Assembly: GCF_900215315.1 (NCBI RefSeq)
Contig: NZ_OBEB01000006.1
Span: 1 to 64,000 of the forward strand
Direction: 5' to 3'
Source: Arsukibacterium tuosuense
GTDB lineage: Bacteria; Pseudomonadota; Gammaproteobacteria; Enterobacterales; Alteromonadaceae
Length of the DNA stretch: 64,000 nt
Below are positions 8,480-17,050 of this stretch, piece after piece; position 1 is the first letter of the stretch; each line of letters opens with the position of its first letter. The notes under the pieces were generated by a model. That model made no database searches and was not told the DNA's origin. It saw only the letters and a list, made by a program, of their open reading frames with translations. The position numbers and the translations under genes were made by a program.

Positions 8480-9082
8480 ATGAGCATGAACATACTTGTC
8501 GCTGGTGCTACCGGCAAAACGGGCCAGCTTCTGGTCCAAAACCTGATAGAACAGGGACACAAGCCCACAGCACTGGTTCGCGAAAGTTCGGATACCGGCT
8601 CGCTGCCTCAGGGCACAGAGCTGCGCCATGGTGACCTGACCGATCTGGAAACCGGGGTATGCAACGGCATGGACGCGGTGATCTTTGCCGCAGGCTCTGG
8701 CGGAAAAACCGGCCCTGAAATGACCAAAAAAGTGGATCGGGACGGTGCCATGAGACTGATTGATCTGGCGAAAGAGTCGGGCGTGAAACGTTTCGTGATG
8801 CTCAGCTCGATAGGCGCAGATCAATCTAACCCCAGTGGCGACCTGGCTCCTTATCTGAGCGCCAAACACGACGCTGACGAATACCTCAAGGTGTCCGGTG
8901 TAACTTACTCTATCCTACGGCCCGTAGCATTGACCAACAAGGAGCGCGGCACGGATGTTATTCTGGGCGGAGCCGTCGACAAATCGGCAACGGCATCCAG
9001 AGCGGATGTGGCCTATGTGCTGGCGGAGGCTGCCACTACAGGCCGTTACGACGGTATGTCGCAAGATATGCAGTCTGCCTGA
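8480..9082 (+). CDS. NAD(P)H-binding atypical SDR (NmrA/YhfK-like)
   Basis: A 200-residue Rossmann protein. It opens with the dinucleotide motif GATGKTG at about 9-15, followed by HGDLTD near 50 and AVIFAAGSGG. FVMLSSIGAD and a later YLSAKHDADEYL replace the classical YxxxK region, and SILRPVAL is also typical of NAD(P)H-binding NmrA-like proteins such as YhfK and YwnB. The reaction is unknown. An aggat site precedes the ATG. The C-terminus (about residue 190 on) is a little short for the family, and the bases after the stop encode a piece of a different SDR (9079-9162), so the end of this gene may be a rearrangement junction. Confidence 0.78.
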   Translation: MSMNILVAGATGKTGQLLVQNLIEQGHKPTALVRESSDTGSLPQGTELRHGDLTDLETGVCNGMDAVIFAAGSGGKTGPEMTKKVDRDGAMRLIDLAKESGVKRFVMLSSIGADQSNPSGDLAPYLSAKHDADEYLKVSGVTYSILRPVALTNKERGTDVILGGAVDKSATASRADVAYVLAEAATTGRYDGMSQDMQSA

Positions 9083-9162
9083 CCGTCGAGTCGCTGGCTA
9101 AGGCGGCGAAGGTAGCGGATGGTCGCATCGACGTACTGGCTAACAACGCTGTTGTAGCTTGA
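9079..9162 (+). pseudogene. Remnant of a classical short-chain dehydrogenase
   Basis: In the frame that overlaps the stop of the previous gene, 28 codons ending in TGA at 9160 read L-T-V-E-S-L-A-K-A-A-K-V-A then DGRIDVLANNAVVA. GRIDVLxNNAG is the hallmark strand beta-4/NNAG motif of classical SDRs, and VESL..A...A is the usual preceding helix. Nothing before or after belongs to such a gene. This looks like a small leftover of a deleted SDR gene next to the intact atypical SDR. Confidence 0.6.
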
Positions 9163-9183
9163 CAATCACAAAATTGAGCCATA

Positions 9184-9209
9184 AAAAAACCCAGCAGCGC
9201 TGGGTTTTT
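9184..9209. terminator. Bidirectional rho-independent terminator
   Basis: Stem aacccagc / gctgggtt with loop agc, flanked by an A-run on the left and a T-run on the right. It serves the rightward aldehyde dehydrogenase/SDR unit and the leftward gene ending at 9226. Confidence 0.85.
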
Positions 9210-9225
9210 ACAAAATTAAAATGAC

Positions 9226-9774
9226 TTAAACAATACGGCGGCGACGGATCAGTAATCCACCCATTGCCAGAGTAAACAACGCTATAGTAGAAGGCGCTGA
9301 TACCACCTGAGCAGCGCCGAGAGTAAATTCAGTTTCAAAAATTGCGTTGCCGCTAAGGTCAAATATTTCTAAATAGCTTAACCCAAACGCATCGTATGTC
9401 ATATAGTAGCTCCACGTTTCTAGACCAAAGCCGACGTCATCGGCGTCGAATTCGAAAAATTCAATGCCGGCATAGATATTGTCGCTATCGATAACTGCTC
9501 CAAAGTCGAAAATATCAAACACGTCACCCCATGACAGTAGATCGCTAAGGTTAATATTTATCAGGGTAATTTCATCGCCAAATGCGGTATCCAGGAAGCC
9601 AGTGTTTAACAGGCTTTCGTCTATCTGAACTTGAATAGAACCCAGCTTGAAGCCGTCAAGATCATTGATATCGTGTGTGATATTGATAAGACCGGCATTG
9701 GCTGCGAACGAGGTGGCAAACATTAATGTGATAGCCAGCAACGATTTACTAATTAATTTTTTGAGAGATTTCAT
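9226..9774 (-). CDS. Small exported protein with variant PEP-CTERM-like (VSAPST) tail
   Basis: A 182-residue protein with a signal peptide (KKLISK, hydrophobic stretch, FAANA cleavage region) and a very acidic Asp/Phe/Ile-rich middle. The C-terminal tail reads VSAPSTIALF, a hydrophobic helix and RRRR. This has the PEP-CTERM architecture but with SAPS in place of PEP, a variant seen among marine Alteromonadales surface proteins. Whether the same exosortase reads it is unknown. A strong aaggaag ribosome site lies 10 bases before the ATG. The protease gene is immediately upstream on the same strand, but a terminator sits between them (9795-9825), so coexpression would need read-through. Confidence 0.75.
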   Translation of the reverse strand: MKSLKKLISKSLLAITLMFATSFAANAGLINITHDINDLDGFKLGSIQVQIDESLLNTGFLDTAFGDEITLININLSDLLSWGDVFDIFDFGAVIDSDNIYAGIEFFEFDADDVGFGLETWSYYMTYDAFGLSYLEIFDLSGNAIFETEFTLGAAQVVSAPSTIALFTLAMGGLLIRRRRIV

Positions 9775-9794
9775 TATCTTCTTCCTTATTTTTT

Positions 9795-9825
9795 AAAAAT
9801 GCCGGGATAGTGCGGCTATCCCGGC
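9795..9825 (-). terminator. Rho-independent terminator of the subtilase gene
   Basis: Perfect 10-bp stem gccgggatag (9801-9810) / ctatcccggc (9816-9825) with a 5-base loop. On the minus strand it is followed by a T-run (A-run at 9795-9799 on the plus strand). It lies 10 bases beyond the protease stop codon. Confidence 0.88.
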
Positions 9826-9835
9826 GTTCCCCTTA

Positions 9836-12800
9836 TTACGGCTGAACGACTTCCAGCGCTGTTGTGCCTTGTACTTCGCCATTGCCATCAGTAAAGGTAA
9901 CGGTACCCATGTATAAACCTGAGGCTAAGCCACGTGTTCTGAGGCTGATATTTTGCAGGCGATTTTCAACAGCGCGTGGTGACGCTGAGACGACGGTTGA
10001 ACTTTCAGCACCCTCTACAATCCAGGTAGGCATTGTGTAATCAACTGAAGCATTACCCAGGGTGTCGACGCCCTGAACAAATACAACGTAAATGTTGCCT
10101 GCTCCCGGTGCATTTGGTTCTGGATTCACAAGAACTAAATCTTCATTTGCATCAGGACCAGTAGCAGAATCTACGAAACTACAGCTAAACGCGACACAAC
10201 GATAAACTAGAATGTCTAAGTTTGTGCCAGGTACGCTTACTAATTCATCACGCAGGCTGAAACGCATTAGCGATACGCCTTCAGGAATCGTCAGGAAAGT
10301 AGAGGTAGGTACGTTTGCTCCAAAGTCAAAGGCACCAGGGTTAGAGATTGCTGAGCTTTCAATACCAAAGGCTGGTGTCAGACCCGCATAATCAAAGCTG
10401 AAGCTGCCAGAGTATAACGTTTCAACAAAGAACAAAGCGCGTCCTCTGTTTAACTCTAACGACAGCGTTTCAGGTACAACGATAGTGGTTGTTGGTACCT
10501 GATTCACCGCAATTGGGCTGCGAACCGTTAAACCATCAGTACGCTCAAGTGTTACCGCACCAAATACCCATTCGTTAGCCGGGAAGCCAGGAGCTGAGTT
10601 AAAGGTTAAGCTGTAGCTTGCAGTTCCACCTGGTGCAACTTCCAATAGTCCACTTGGGATAAGGTTGCCACCAGCATCAAAAGTTTCAACTGTAACGGTT
10701 GTTCCTTCTGGTGCCTCAACGACGACATTATAAGTACCACCATTACCTGATACGTCAGTGACCGTGCGAGAGATAGTTTCAGTACCAGCCAGTTGGTCAA
10801 TTGCAATTGAAGGGTAGTTCAACTGACTTGCATCAGTTGCAAAACCCGCGTTAACGATGTCGGTACAATCCGCACCAAACCTGGCAGACGACACTAAGCC
10901 CGCTTCGCCCTGGCCGCATAAGAACCCAAGGTAATCACCTAAGTTTGCGCTATAGACTAAGCCCGGATTTAATGACGGAGCAGGCGCAACATGGCCGGCA
11001 CCAAAATCAAACGGATCAGCAGGCGTTACGTTGTCCTCTTTAACAAGGTCTTGACGCGCTGTGGTCATAATGGCTGATTTGATTTGTGCTGGCGTCCAGG
11101 TCGGATACTGACCTGCTAACAGTGCCGCCATACCAGCAATGTGCGGGCTGGACATAGACGTACCTTGCAGGTAGGCAAAGTTTTCACCCTGTGGGTTGCC
11201 ACCGAACTGCAACTGCTGTGGGCTGGACGCTGCTAAAATACGAACACCAGGCGCAGTAATATCAGGCTTCAGGATGTCGGCAGTTTGGGTATTTACGCCG
11301 CGTGACGAGAAAGTCGCCATGATATTACCCACTTCAGTCGCTTCAATTGCAGAACCATTAAGTGACATAGTCACGTTTGTAGTGCCTGCATTTACGCTAT
11401 CTGCCAAGGCCAGACCGTCAGCATTGAATACCATTACACCCGGAATGTTAATGCCCGGGTCTGTTCCACCCATGGCGATAGGCGTGCCACTTAAGGTGTA
11501 TACTACTGCACCAATGGCGCCGGCTGCTTCTGCATTCAATAACTTATCAACGAATGGACAACCGCCACGTGCGATAAGTGCAATTTGGCCGGTTAAATCA
11601 TTACTTAAGGGGCCACAGGCTTCAACTGGACTAGCAAGACCTAAATCTGCTGTCACACCACCTTCAGGAACCGGTGTACCAATTACCGCAGGAACGGAGA
11701 AAATTTCGCCCGGCGCTAATGTACCGCTATTTATTGTTAGCTCGTTACCTATAACTGCTGAAGTACCGTCATAAGTAGACGCCGCAACCGTTGCAATCCA
11801 CGGCGCAATGTTACTGACCGTCGCTGCTGTAGGACCACTGTTACCAGCAGAGGCAGAGAAGAATACACCTGCATTAGCAGCACTAAGTGAAGCGTTATAT
11901 ACCGGAGTGTTAATCGCTTGCGAGTTACCGATTGAGTAGTTTAATACGTCTACACCATCAATAACCGCCTGGTCTATAGCGGCCAGGCTATCTCCAAAGA
12001 AACACCCTCTTTCTTCAGCACCTTCCGGAGTAACATAGTTTGCATTCCAGCAAACCTTGTAAGCCGCAACCCGTGCGCGCGGCGCAATACCCGATACAGT
12101 ACCTACTTCAGCGCCGCTCAACGAAGCGGTTACACCCGCGTTGCCTGCTGCAGTTGACGCTGTGTGGCTGCCGTGACCATCAGCATCTCTTGGCGAAGCA
12201 AATTCACCTAAACCAAACTGCATCTCATATACGCTTGAGAAGGTGCTACCGAAATAGCGAGCGCCTATTAATTTATTATTACAGGTAAATTCGTCTGCAG
12301 GAGCGGTGGAGTCGTCATAAATCACCACGCCATCTTGCACAAACGAACCAACGCTACCCACGTTACATTCACCAGCCCATCCTTCAGGCGCCGGGCCATA
12401 GTTTTGCTCGGTGATTGATGGGTCTGCGCCAAAGGAGGGGTTTTCAGGCCAAATGCCAGAGTCTAGTATGCCAACGATTACGTCTTCGCCGACAATACCG
12501 TTATCGTGTAAACCATCACCTGCATTGCTAACTAAACCCAAAAATGTTGGGGTATTAGCGGTTTGGAGTTGATGTACTTCGTCTGGGTAAACGGCTGCAA
12601 CATCGGGGTGACTGCTTATGGCTTTCAATTGGGTTGGTGATAAACGGGCAGAGAACCCGTTAAAGGTATGTGCGTAATTGTGCAACACATCTACTGCACC
12701 AATTTCAGCGGCAACTGCAGCTTGTTTGGCTTTTACTGCCGCAACGTAAGCTTTAATTTTTGGCGAACTGGCATTGTAATTATTGCCTACTACGGCAACC

Positions 12801-13030
12801 ATCTGGTTACTGGGAATAAGTTCACCCAATTGGGTGGCCATGTTAATAGCCGTAGCGCCTTTCAGCTCAACTATGTACATTCCGGACGCTGCGACAGCAG
12901 GGGCAGAATTTGTTGCGGTAAGCTTGTCAGCATCAACCTGGACGATATATGGCGATGCATTTGCATATCCATATGTACTCGCCAATGCCGCTGATAACGC
13001 AACACCTAGAAGGTATTTATTTGTTTTCAT
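9836..13030 (-). CDS. Secreted S8 subtilisin-like serine protease (I9-S8-PA-Fn3 type)
   Basis: A 1064-residue preproprotease. Signal peptide at 1-25 (cleavage near YANA-SP); inhibitor I9-like propeptide at about 50-155 (MYIVELKG ... HTFNGFSARLSP); catalytic Asp190 (GILDSGIWPE), His286 (DADGHGSHTAS), oxyanion Asn397 (SASAGNSGP) and Ser625 (GTSMSSPHIAG) are all present. A PA domain is inserted at about 450-560 (IALIARGGCPFVDK), and an Fn3-like domain follows the catalytic domain at about 735-850. The last ~200 residues form beta-rich repeats ending without a sorting tail. This order matches cucumisin-like subtilases. It degrades extracellular protein. A gggaga ribosome site precedes the ATG. 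Confidence 0.93.
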   Translation of the reverse strand: MKTNKYLLGVALSAALASTYGYANASPYIVQVDADKLTATNSAPAVAASGMYIVELKGATAINMATQLGELIPSNQMVAVVGNNYNASSPKIKAYVAAVKAKQAAVAAEIGAVDVLHNYAHTFNGFSARLSPTQLKAISSHPDVAAVYPDEVHQLQTANTPTFLGLVSNAGDGLHDNGIVGEDVIVGILDSGIWPENPSFGADPSITEQNYGPAPEGWAGECNVGSVGSFVQDGVVIYDDSTAPADEFTCNNKLIGARYFGSTFSSVYEMQFGLGEFASPRDADGHGSHTASTAAGNAGVTASLSGAEVGTVSGIAPRARVAAYKVCWNANYVTPEGAEERGCFFGDSLAAIDQAVIDGVDVLNYSIGNSQAINTPVYNASLSAANAGVFFSASAGNSGPTAATVSNIAPWIATVAASTYDGTSAVIGNELTINSGTLAPGEIFSVPAVIGTPVPEGGVTADLGLASPVEACGPLSNDLTGQIALIARGGCPFVDKLLNAEAAGAIGAVVYTLSGTPIAMGGTDPGINIPGVMVFNADGLALADSVNAGTTNVTMSLNGSAIEATEVGNIMATFSSRGVNTQTADILKPDITAPGVRILAASSPQQLQFGGNPQGENFAYLQGTSMSSPHIAGMAALLAGQYPTWTPAQIKSAIMTTARQDLVKEDNVTPADPFDFGAGHVAPAPSLNPGLVYSANLGDYLGFLCGQGEAGLVSSARFGADCTDIVNAGFATDASQLNYPSIAIDQLAGTETISRTVTDVSGNGGTYNVVVEAPEGTTVTVETFDAGGNLIPSGLLEVAPGGTASYSLTFNSAPGFPANEWVFGAVTLERTDGLTVRSPIAVNQVPTTTIVVPETLSLELNRGRALFFVETLYSGSFSFDYAGLTPAFGIESSAISNPGAFDFGANVPTSTFLTIPEGVSLMRFSLRDELVSVPGTNLDILVYRCVAFSCSFVDSATGPDANEDLVLVNPEPNAPGAGNIYVVFVQGVDTLGNASVDYTMPTWIVEGAESSTVVSASPRAVENRLQNISLRTRGLASGLYMGTVTFTDGNGEVQGTTALEVVQP

Positions 13031-13521
13031 TTGCTTCTCCCGGTTACATCATTTTTGGACTTTAGACTACGCAGCCAAATTATCTTTAAATTCTAACTAT
13101 ACAACGCGGGTTAGCTAGTAATTAGAAGCAGCAAGTTCTGCATACCTAAAGCTTTCTATGAATGTTAATATTTATTTAATTTTATTGTGTTGTTTTTTAT
13201 TAAGATTAGGGGGGTTGCTGATGGCCAGTGACGCAATAATTGCGCCACATAGTTAAGTGGCTGTTTTTTTTGATTTGTTTAAAATTTTACTATGATTAAT
13301 ATTTAAAACTGTAAAAAAAGCCGACAAATTATTTACCGGAGAATAAGCATGGCACCTTTATTAAACCGGCAATAAGAAGAGTAAAGAAAGAAGATAATAT
13401 TGCAATTGTGATTTTTTATGAATTATTGGTAAATATATGGTTATTTAAATGATTTGTGTTTCGGTGCTCTTTATATGCTTGGGCTTCCAGGTAATGCTTT
13501 CAGGTAATATTGAACAGGCAA
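13031..13521. other. Long AT-rich intergenic region
   Basis: About 490 bp upstream of the protease and downstream of VF530. It contains a 13-bp palindrome cgcaataattgcg (13232-13244), a hairpin with T-tract listed separately (13244-13270), and an 8-codon frame with a ggag site at 13349-13375 that is too short to call. The leftward promoter of the protease must lie here. Confidence 0.5.
13244..13270 (+). terminator. Orphan hairpin with T-tract on the plus strand
   Basis: Stem gccac (13244-13248) / gtggc (13257-13261), then tg and a run of eight T. It is shaped like a weak rho-independent terminator, but no annotated rightward gene ends before it. It could close a short transcript antisense to the protease leader, or be chance in an AT-rich region. 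Confidence 0.35.
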
Positions 13522-13743
13522 TTACTGTTTAAATTTAGTTGCAATAAACAGCGCTTCGGTTTTTTCGCGGGCCCAGGGAGTGCGGCGTAAAAACTTCAGG
13601 CTGCTTTTTACTGAGGGGGCGGTTTTAAAACAGTTGATATCTATCCGCCTGGCCAGTTCCGGCCAGCCGTAATGGTCGACCAGCGCAGTAACAATTTGCT
13701 CCAGCTTAATGCCATGTAGCGGGTTATTTTGTTGTTCGCTCAT
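13522..13743 (-). CDS. VF530 family DNA-binding protein
   Basis: A 73-residue protein that matches the VF530/DUF2132 family over its whole length: [21 protein letters not shown], then [10 protein letters not shown] and [23 protein letters not shown]. Family members are small helical proteins reported to bind DNA; the cellular role is not established. A terminator separates it from the isocitrate dehydrogenase gene upstream, so it should have its own promoter in the ~85-bp gap. Confidence 0.9.
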   Translation of the reverse strand: MSEQQNNPLHGIKLEQIVTALVDHYGWPELARRIDINCFKTAPSVKSSLKFLRRTPWAREKTEALFIATKFKQ

Positions 13744-13784
13744 ATTTACTCCTGCGCGACGACAGTTATAAGTTTTGTAACAGC

Positions 13785-13814
13785 TAAAAAAATAGCCACC
13801 AAAAGGCGGCTATT
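13785..13814 (-). terminator. Rho-independent terminator of the isocitrate dehydrogenase gene
   Basis: Stem aatagccacc (13791-13800) / ggcggctatt (13805-13814) with one mismatch and a 4-base loop. On the minus strand it is followed by a T-run (plus-strand A-run at 13786-13792). It lies 17 bases after the stop. Confidence 0.85.
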
Positions 13815-13830
13815 GCTTCCCAAAGAACGA

Positions 13831-14838
13831 TTATAACCGTTCTAACACCGCTGCGGTAAAATCAGTGGTACCAAAGCTGCCACCTAAGTCGCGGGTGGTG
13901 CGATCGCCACTGGCAATGACATCGGCCAGTGCTGAGCGGATTTTTTCTGCTTTGTCCTGCATTTGCAGGTATTCCAGCATTTGAATCGACGCCAGAATAA
14001 CCGAGCTGGGGTTAGCCAGGTTTTTGCCGGCAATATCAGGCGCACTGCCGTGTACAGCCTCGAAAATGGCGCAGTCTTTGCCGATGTTGGCGCCTGGCGC
14101 CATACCTAAGCCGCCGACTAAACCCGCACATAAGTCTGACAAAATATCACCAAACAAGTTGGTGGTGACGATCACGTCGAACTGCTGTGGGTTCATCACC
14201 AACTGCATGCAAGTGTTATCGACAATCATTTCCTGGGCTTCAATATCCGGGTAACGGGCCGCAACTTCCCGGGCGGTTTTCAGAAATAAACCTGAAGTAG
14301 ACTTCAGAATATTCGCCTTGTGAACAATGGTCACTTTTTTACGATTTTCGCGCCGGGCAGTTTCAAAGGCAAATACCGCAATACGCTCAGCGCCCTCGCG
14401 GGTAATGATGCTGCTGGCTTCGGCTACCAGGCCGTCTTCCGATAATAGCTGGCGGTGGCCGGAGTACATACCTTCAGTATTTTCGCGGATGGTAATAATA
14501 TCGATATTCTCGTAGCGGGCCTTGGTTCCTTTGAAGGAGATAACCGGCCGCACGTTTGCATATAAACTGAATTGCTTGCGCAGGGTAACGTTAATTGAGG
14601 TAAAGCCATCGCCAACCGGTGTGGTTAACGGGCCTTTTAAAGTGATTTTATTGCGGGCAATCGCATCTAAAGTAGCTTGCGGCAACAGCTCACCGGTTTT
14701 TTCCAGCGCAGTCAGGCCAGCGTCAACATATTCGTAGTCAAAATCACAACCGGCTTTCGCTAGTACTTCAATGGCAGCCTCGACAATGCTCGGGCCGATG
14801 CCATCACCTTTAATCACAGTAATGGTTTGCTTACTCAT
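13831..14838 (-). CDS. Isocitrate dehydrogenase, short NAD-type
   Basis: A 335-residue member of the isocitrate/isopropylmalate dehydrogenase family. VIKGDGIGPSIV is at 9-20, and the substrate loop TSINVTLRKQFSLYANVRPV at about 80-99 has the Ser-x-Asn-x-x-x-x-Arg pattern of isocitrate rather than isopropylmalate enzymes. TIRENTEGMYSG at about 116-127, DILSDLCAGLVGG and the cofactor loop EAVHGSAPDIAGKN follow. It oxidatively decarboxylates isocitrate to 2-oxoglutarate. Its length is that of the NAD-dependent form, not the ~416-residue NADP enzyme of E. coli. It is monocistronic with its own terminator. Confidence 0.9.
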   Translation of the reverse strand: MSKQTITVIKGDGIGPSIVEAAIEVLAKAGCDFDYEYVDAGLTALEKTGELLPQATLDAIARNKITLKGPLTTPVGDGFTSINVTLRKQFSLYANVRPVISFKGTKARYENIDIITIRENTEGMYSGHRQLLSEDGLVAEASSIITREGAERIAVFAFETARRENRKKVTIVHKANILKSTSGLFLKTAREVAARYPDIEAQEMIVDNTCMQLVMNPQQFDVIVTTNLFGDILSDLCAGLVGGLGMAPGANIGKDCAIFEAVHGSAPDIAGKNLANPSSVILASIQMLEYLQMQDKAEKIRSALADVIASGDRTTRDLGGSFGTTDFTAAVLERL

Positions 14839-14997
14839 GTGGAACCTCAGGATTTAAAAGGGGGAATATGGGCAGACGCTAACCGTCTGGAACCGTGGGA
14901 ATATAGCATTTTCAGGGCCATTTCGCCAGTTTGGAGGAAACTTACAGTAGAAGTAACGCTTATACTGACTATAAGCGGCCTGAATGATGTAATTAAA

Positions 14998-16674
14998 CTA
15001 CATTTCTGGCAACGGATAGTAACATTGGCTAGCGGCCATCAACTGATTTTGCCAGTATGTTTTGGAGTGCTCGGGCAATTTCAGCCGGACTGCGGCAGCC
15101 GCCAGCATTGTACCAAGCCGTTGCTCGTTGGCTGAACCGGCACAGAATACCGCCAGGGTCAGCTGCCAGCTTAGTTTCAGTAATAAAGTCAGTTGAACTG
15201 GTTGCTGGCTATGCCAGCTTTGCATGGCGTCATCCCAGCCGGCTTGCTGATAGTGCTGCAGCAGCTGCTGTGCTTGCTCCGGGTAGCGCTGAGCTTGCCA
15301 GACATGCTGCTGAATATAAATGCCCAGCAAAAGTTGCTGCTGAGTTTGTCGGGCCAGGCCAGTTTGAGGTAACGCAGAGTGCTGCCATAAACTTGCGGTC
15401 GCACAGCGGGCAATAATGCCAGCGCTACCCGCTGCCAGAGGCTGGTTGGCGGCATCACAAAACAGCTGCAATGCATGCTCCAGGCATTGTTGCAGTTGCT
15501 GCAGCCATTGCTGATGTGGATGCGACTGCAGCAGGCAATACTGATGCAGTTCAGCCTGGGCAACCCAGTTACTTAATGCGTCTTGCCCCAGCATACTAAT
15601 GGCATGACGAAGCCGGTTGACCGGCAATTGCTGACGACTGATACTGCCTGCTGCCTGCTGCAAAAAATGGCTTAGCAGCGGCTGGGACTCCAGCATTTGC
15701 ACTTGTTTATTGATACTGAGCTGACCGAGTTTGTGAAATTGCGACTGACTAAGACACATATCCAGCGAATATTCCGATGGTACCGGCAATAAATCGTCGT
15801 CCTGCTCTAATATTGTCAGCCAGCTCAGGTCACGATAATATTGTGGGTTTAATAACGACAGCGCTGCCAGTGCTACCTGTTGCACGTCATTGCCAACTGT
15901 CTTGCTGACCGGGTCAAACGGGCGGACGTACACAGCTAAAGCGTGATCCTGCGCCGGCGCAACACCACTGATAAACCAGTAGTGCCGGCTGTTACTATCG
16001 CTCTGAGTTTCTTTGGCAAACCGGCCTGGCAGGGCCTGCAGGTCAACCAGTTTTTGTAATTGGCAAAACCATATTGAATTAACGACATCAGGTTGATTGG
16101 CCTGGTATTGTGTCAATACTTTTTCAAGGCCTGGCAGGCTGCCTGTTGCCGGTAGCAGCTGCTGCGCCAGGTCGCTAATCAGGCTAAGTAGTGGCGCGTC
16201 AGGATGAAGTTGCCACGCAGGTTGCCGTTGTATGTTGCAGGTAGCAATGAGTAACGGTAGCAGTGGATGTTGCTTGTTATGTTGCTGCAATGCCTTTGCT
16301 GCATGTACTTTAGCGTGGTGCGCGTTTGCCGCAACTAGCGTATAGGCAGCCGATAACACAATGGTCTGCAGAAATTGCTTACTACGCTGCGGTTGCCAGC
16401 CATAATTTCTACTCAGGATCAGGCCCAGCGCCATTGCTTTAACGACCGGGGCAACATTGATCGGCAGGTGTTTCGGGGTCAGATTAAGTTGGGCGATAAC
16501 GCTGGCAAAATTATCATCTGCCAACTCAAAAAACAGTGCCGTCAGATAGTCGCTCTGCAATAATGCATTGGCAATATCAGGCGCCGTTGTCGTTCCGGAT
16601 GCTTGCTGGTAAAGCTGCCGGAGGCCCTGATAGAACAGCGACCATCGGTTGTCAGCTATCGCCATTGCTGACAT
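14998..16674 (-). CDS. HDOD-like protein, degenerate
   Basis: A 558-residue protein very rich in Gln and Leu. A central segment at about 335-380 (SHFLQQAAGSISRQQLPVNRLRHAISMLGQDALSNWV) parallels the HDOD core, where a VNSAxFG-like part is followed by SIRHAIxxLGxxxLRxLV, so I assign it to the HDOD-like superfamily with metal-binding residues lost. HDOD proteins usually act in signalling. There are no signal peptide or membrane segments. It overlaps the DUF3192-like gene by 23 bases as the last gene of the leftward run starting with the diguanylate cyclase. The exact role is unknown. Confidence 0.6.
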   Translation of the reverse strand: MSAMAIADNRWSLFYQGLRQLYQQASGTTTAPDIANALLQSDYLTALFFELADDNFASVIAQLNLTPKHLPINVAPVVKAMALGLILSRNYGWQPQRSKQFLQTIVLSAAYTLVAANAHHAKVHAAKALQQHNKQHPLLPLLIATCNIQRQPAWQLHPDAPLLSLISDLAQQLLPATGSLPGLEKVLTQYQANQPDVVNSIWFCQLQKLVDLQALPGRFAKETQSDSNSRHYWFISGVAPAQDHALAVYVRPFDPVSKTVGNDVQQVALAALSLLNPQYYRDLSWLTILEQDDDLLPVPSEYSLDMCLSQSQFHKLGQLSINKQVQMLESQPLLSHFLQQAAGSISRQQLPVNRLRHAISMLGQDALSNWVAQAELHQYCLLQSHPHQQWLQQLQQCLEHALQLFCDAANQPLAAGSAGIIARCATASLWQHSALPQTGLARQTQQQLLLGIYIQQHVWQAQRYPEQAQQLLQHYQQAGWDDAMQSWHSQQPVQLTLLLKLSWQLTLAVFCAGSANEQRLGTMLAAAAVRLKLPEHSKTYWQNQLMAASQCYYPLPEM

Positions 16675-17050
16675 GTTGCTGATACTGATTTACCGCCACG
16701 TCGCCTATTGCTACCAGCTGCCGGTCAATAAACAGCAAAGCAGTACATTCATCTTCGGTCGTAATACCATCGGGTAATTTACGATGTGTCCGATAATACA
16801 TTAATTGCAATATCTGACCATTTAGTTGTACTGCCTGGGTAATATCTGGCCCTCCAAGGCGGCCTGTTACGTCATCCTGCGAGTATTTTCCGCTGAGTTT
16901 ATAACGGCTGATAACTTTAGCATTAAAATTTTCGCGGTGTTGCCAGCTCATCTGAGCAGGATCATCCTTGTAAAACACTAATACTGCCAGGGTAAGCAGT
17001 GCATAAACGACAAAGCCACCAATAAACAGCGCAACAGGCTTTAGTCTCAT
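16652..17050 (-). CDS. DUF3192-like membrane-anchored protein
   Basis: A 132-residue protein with one N-terminal membrane segment (about 6-26, VALFIGGFVVYALLTLAVLVFY) and a soluble domain facing the periplasm. The end, MYYRTHRKLPDG.TTEDECTALLFID, matches the DUF3192 signature found in the lipoprotein at 23972-24340 (FYRTQHKRSDGKTTKDECTPLVFI), so the two are paralogues with different anchors. The family function is unknown. It overlaps xni by 4 bases (ATGA) and the HDOD-like gene by 23 bases, so it is translationally coupled in the operon. Confidence 0.75.
   Translation of the reverse strand: MRLKPVALFIGGFVVYALLTLAVLVFYKDDPAQMSWQHRENFNAKVISRYKLSGKYSQDDVTGRLGGPDITQAVQLNGQILQLMYYRTHRKLPDGITTEDECTALLFIDRQLVAIGDVAVNQYQQHVSNGDS

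Noticed and set aside
8456..8869. 137-codon frame antisense to the NmrA-like gene
   Set aside because: Lies wholly opposite a well-supported Rossmann protein and has no family features.
9795..9825. Possible riboswitch or leader of the VSAP gene
   Set aside because: The perfect stem followed by a T-run directly after the protease stop is better explained as a terminator.
11196..11774. 192-codon frame antisense to the protease
   Set aside because: It shadows the codon pattern of the confidently assigned subtilase; no start signal or domain.
13349..13375. 8-codon frame with a ggag site in the protease upstream gap
   Set aside because: Too short to support as a gene, with no terminator or neighbour that would make it a leader peptide.
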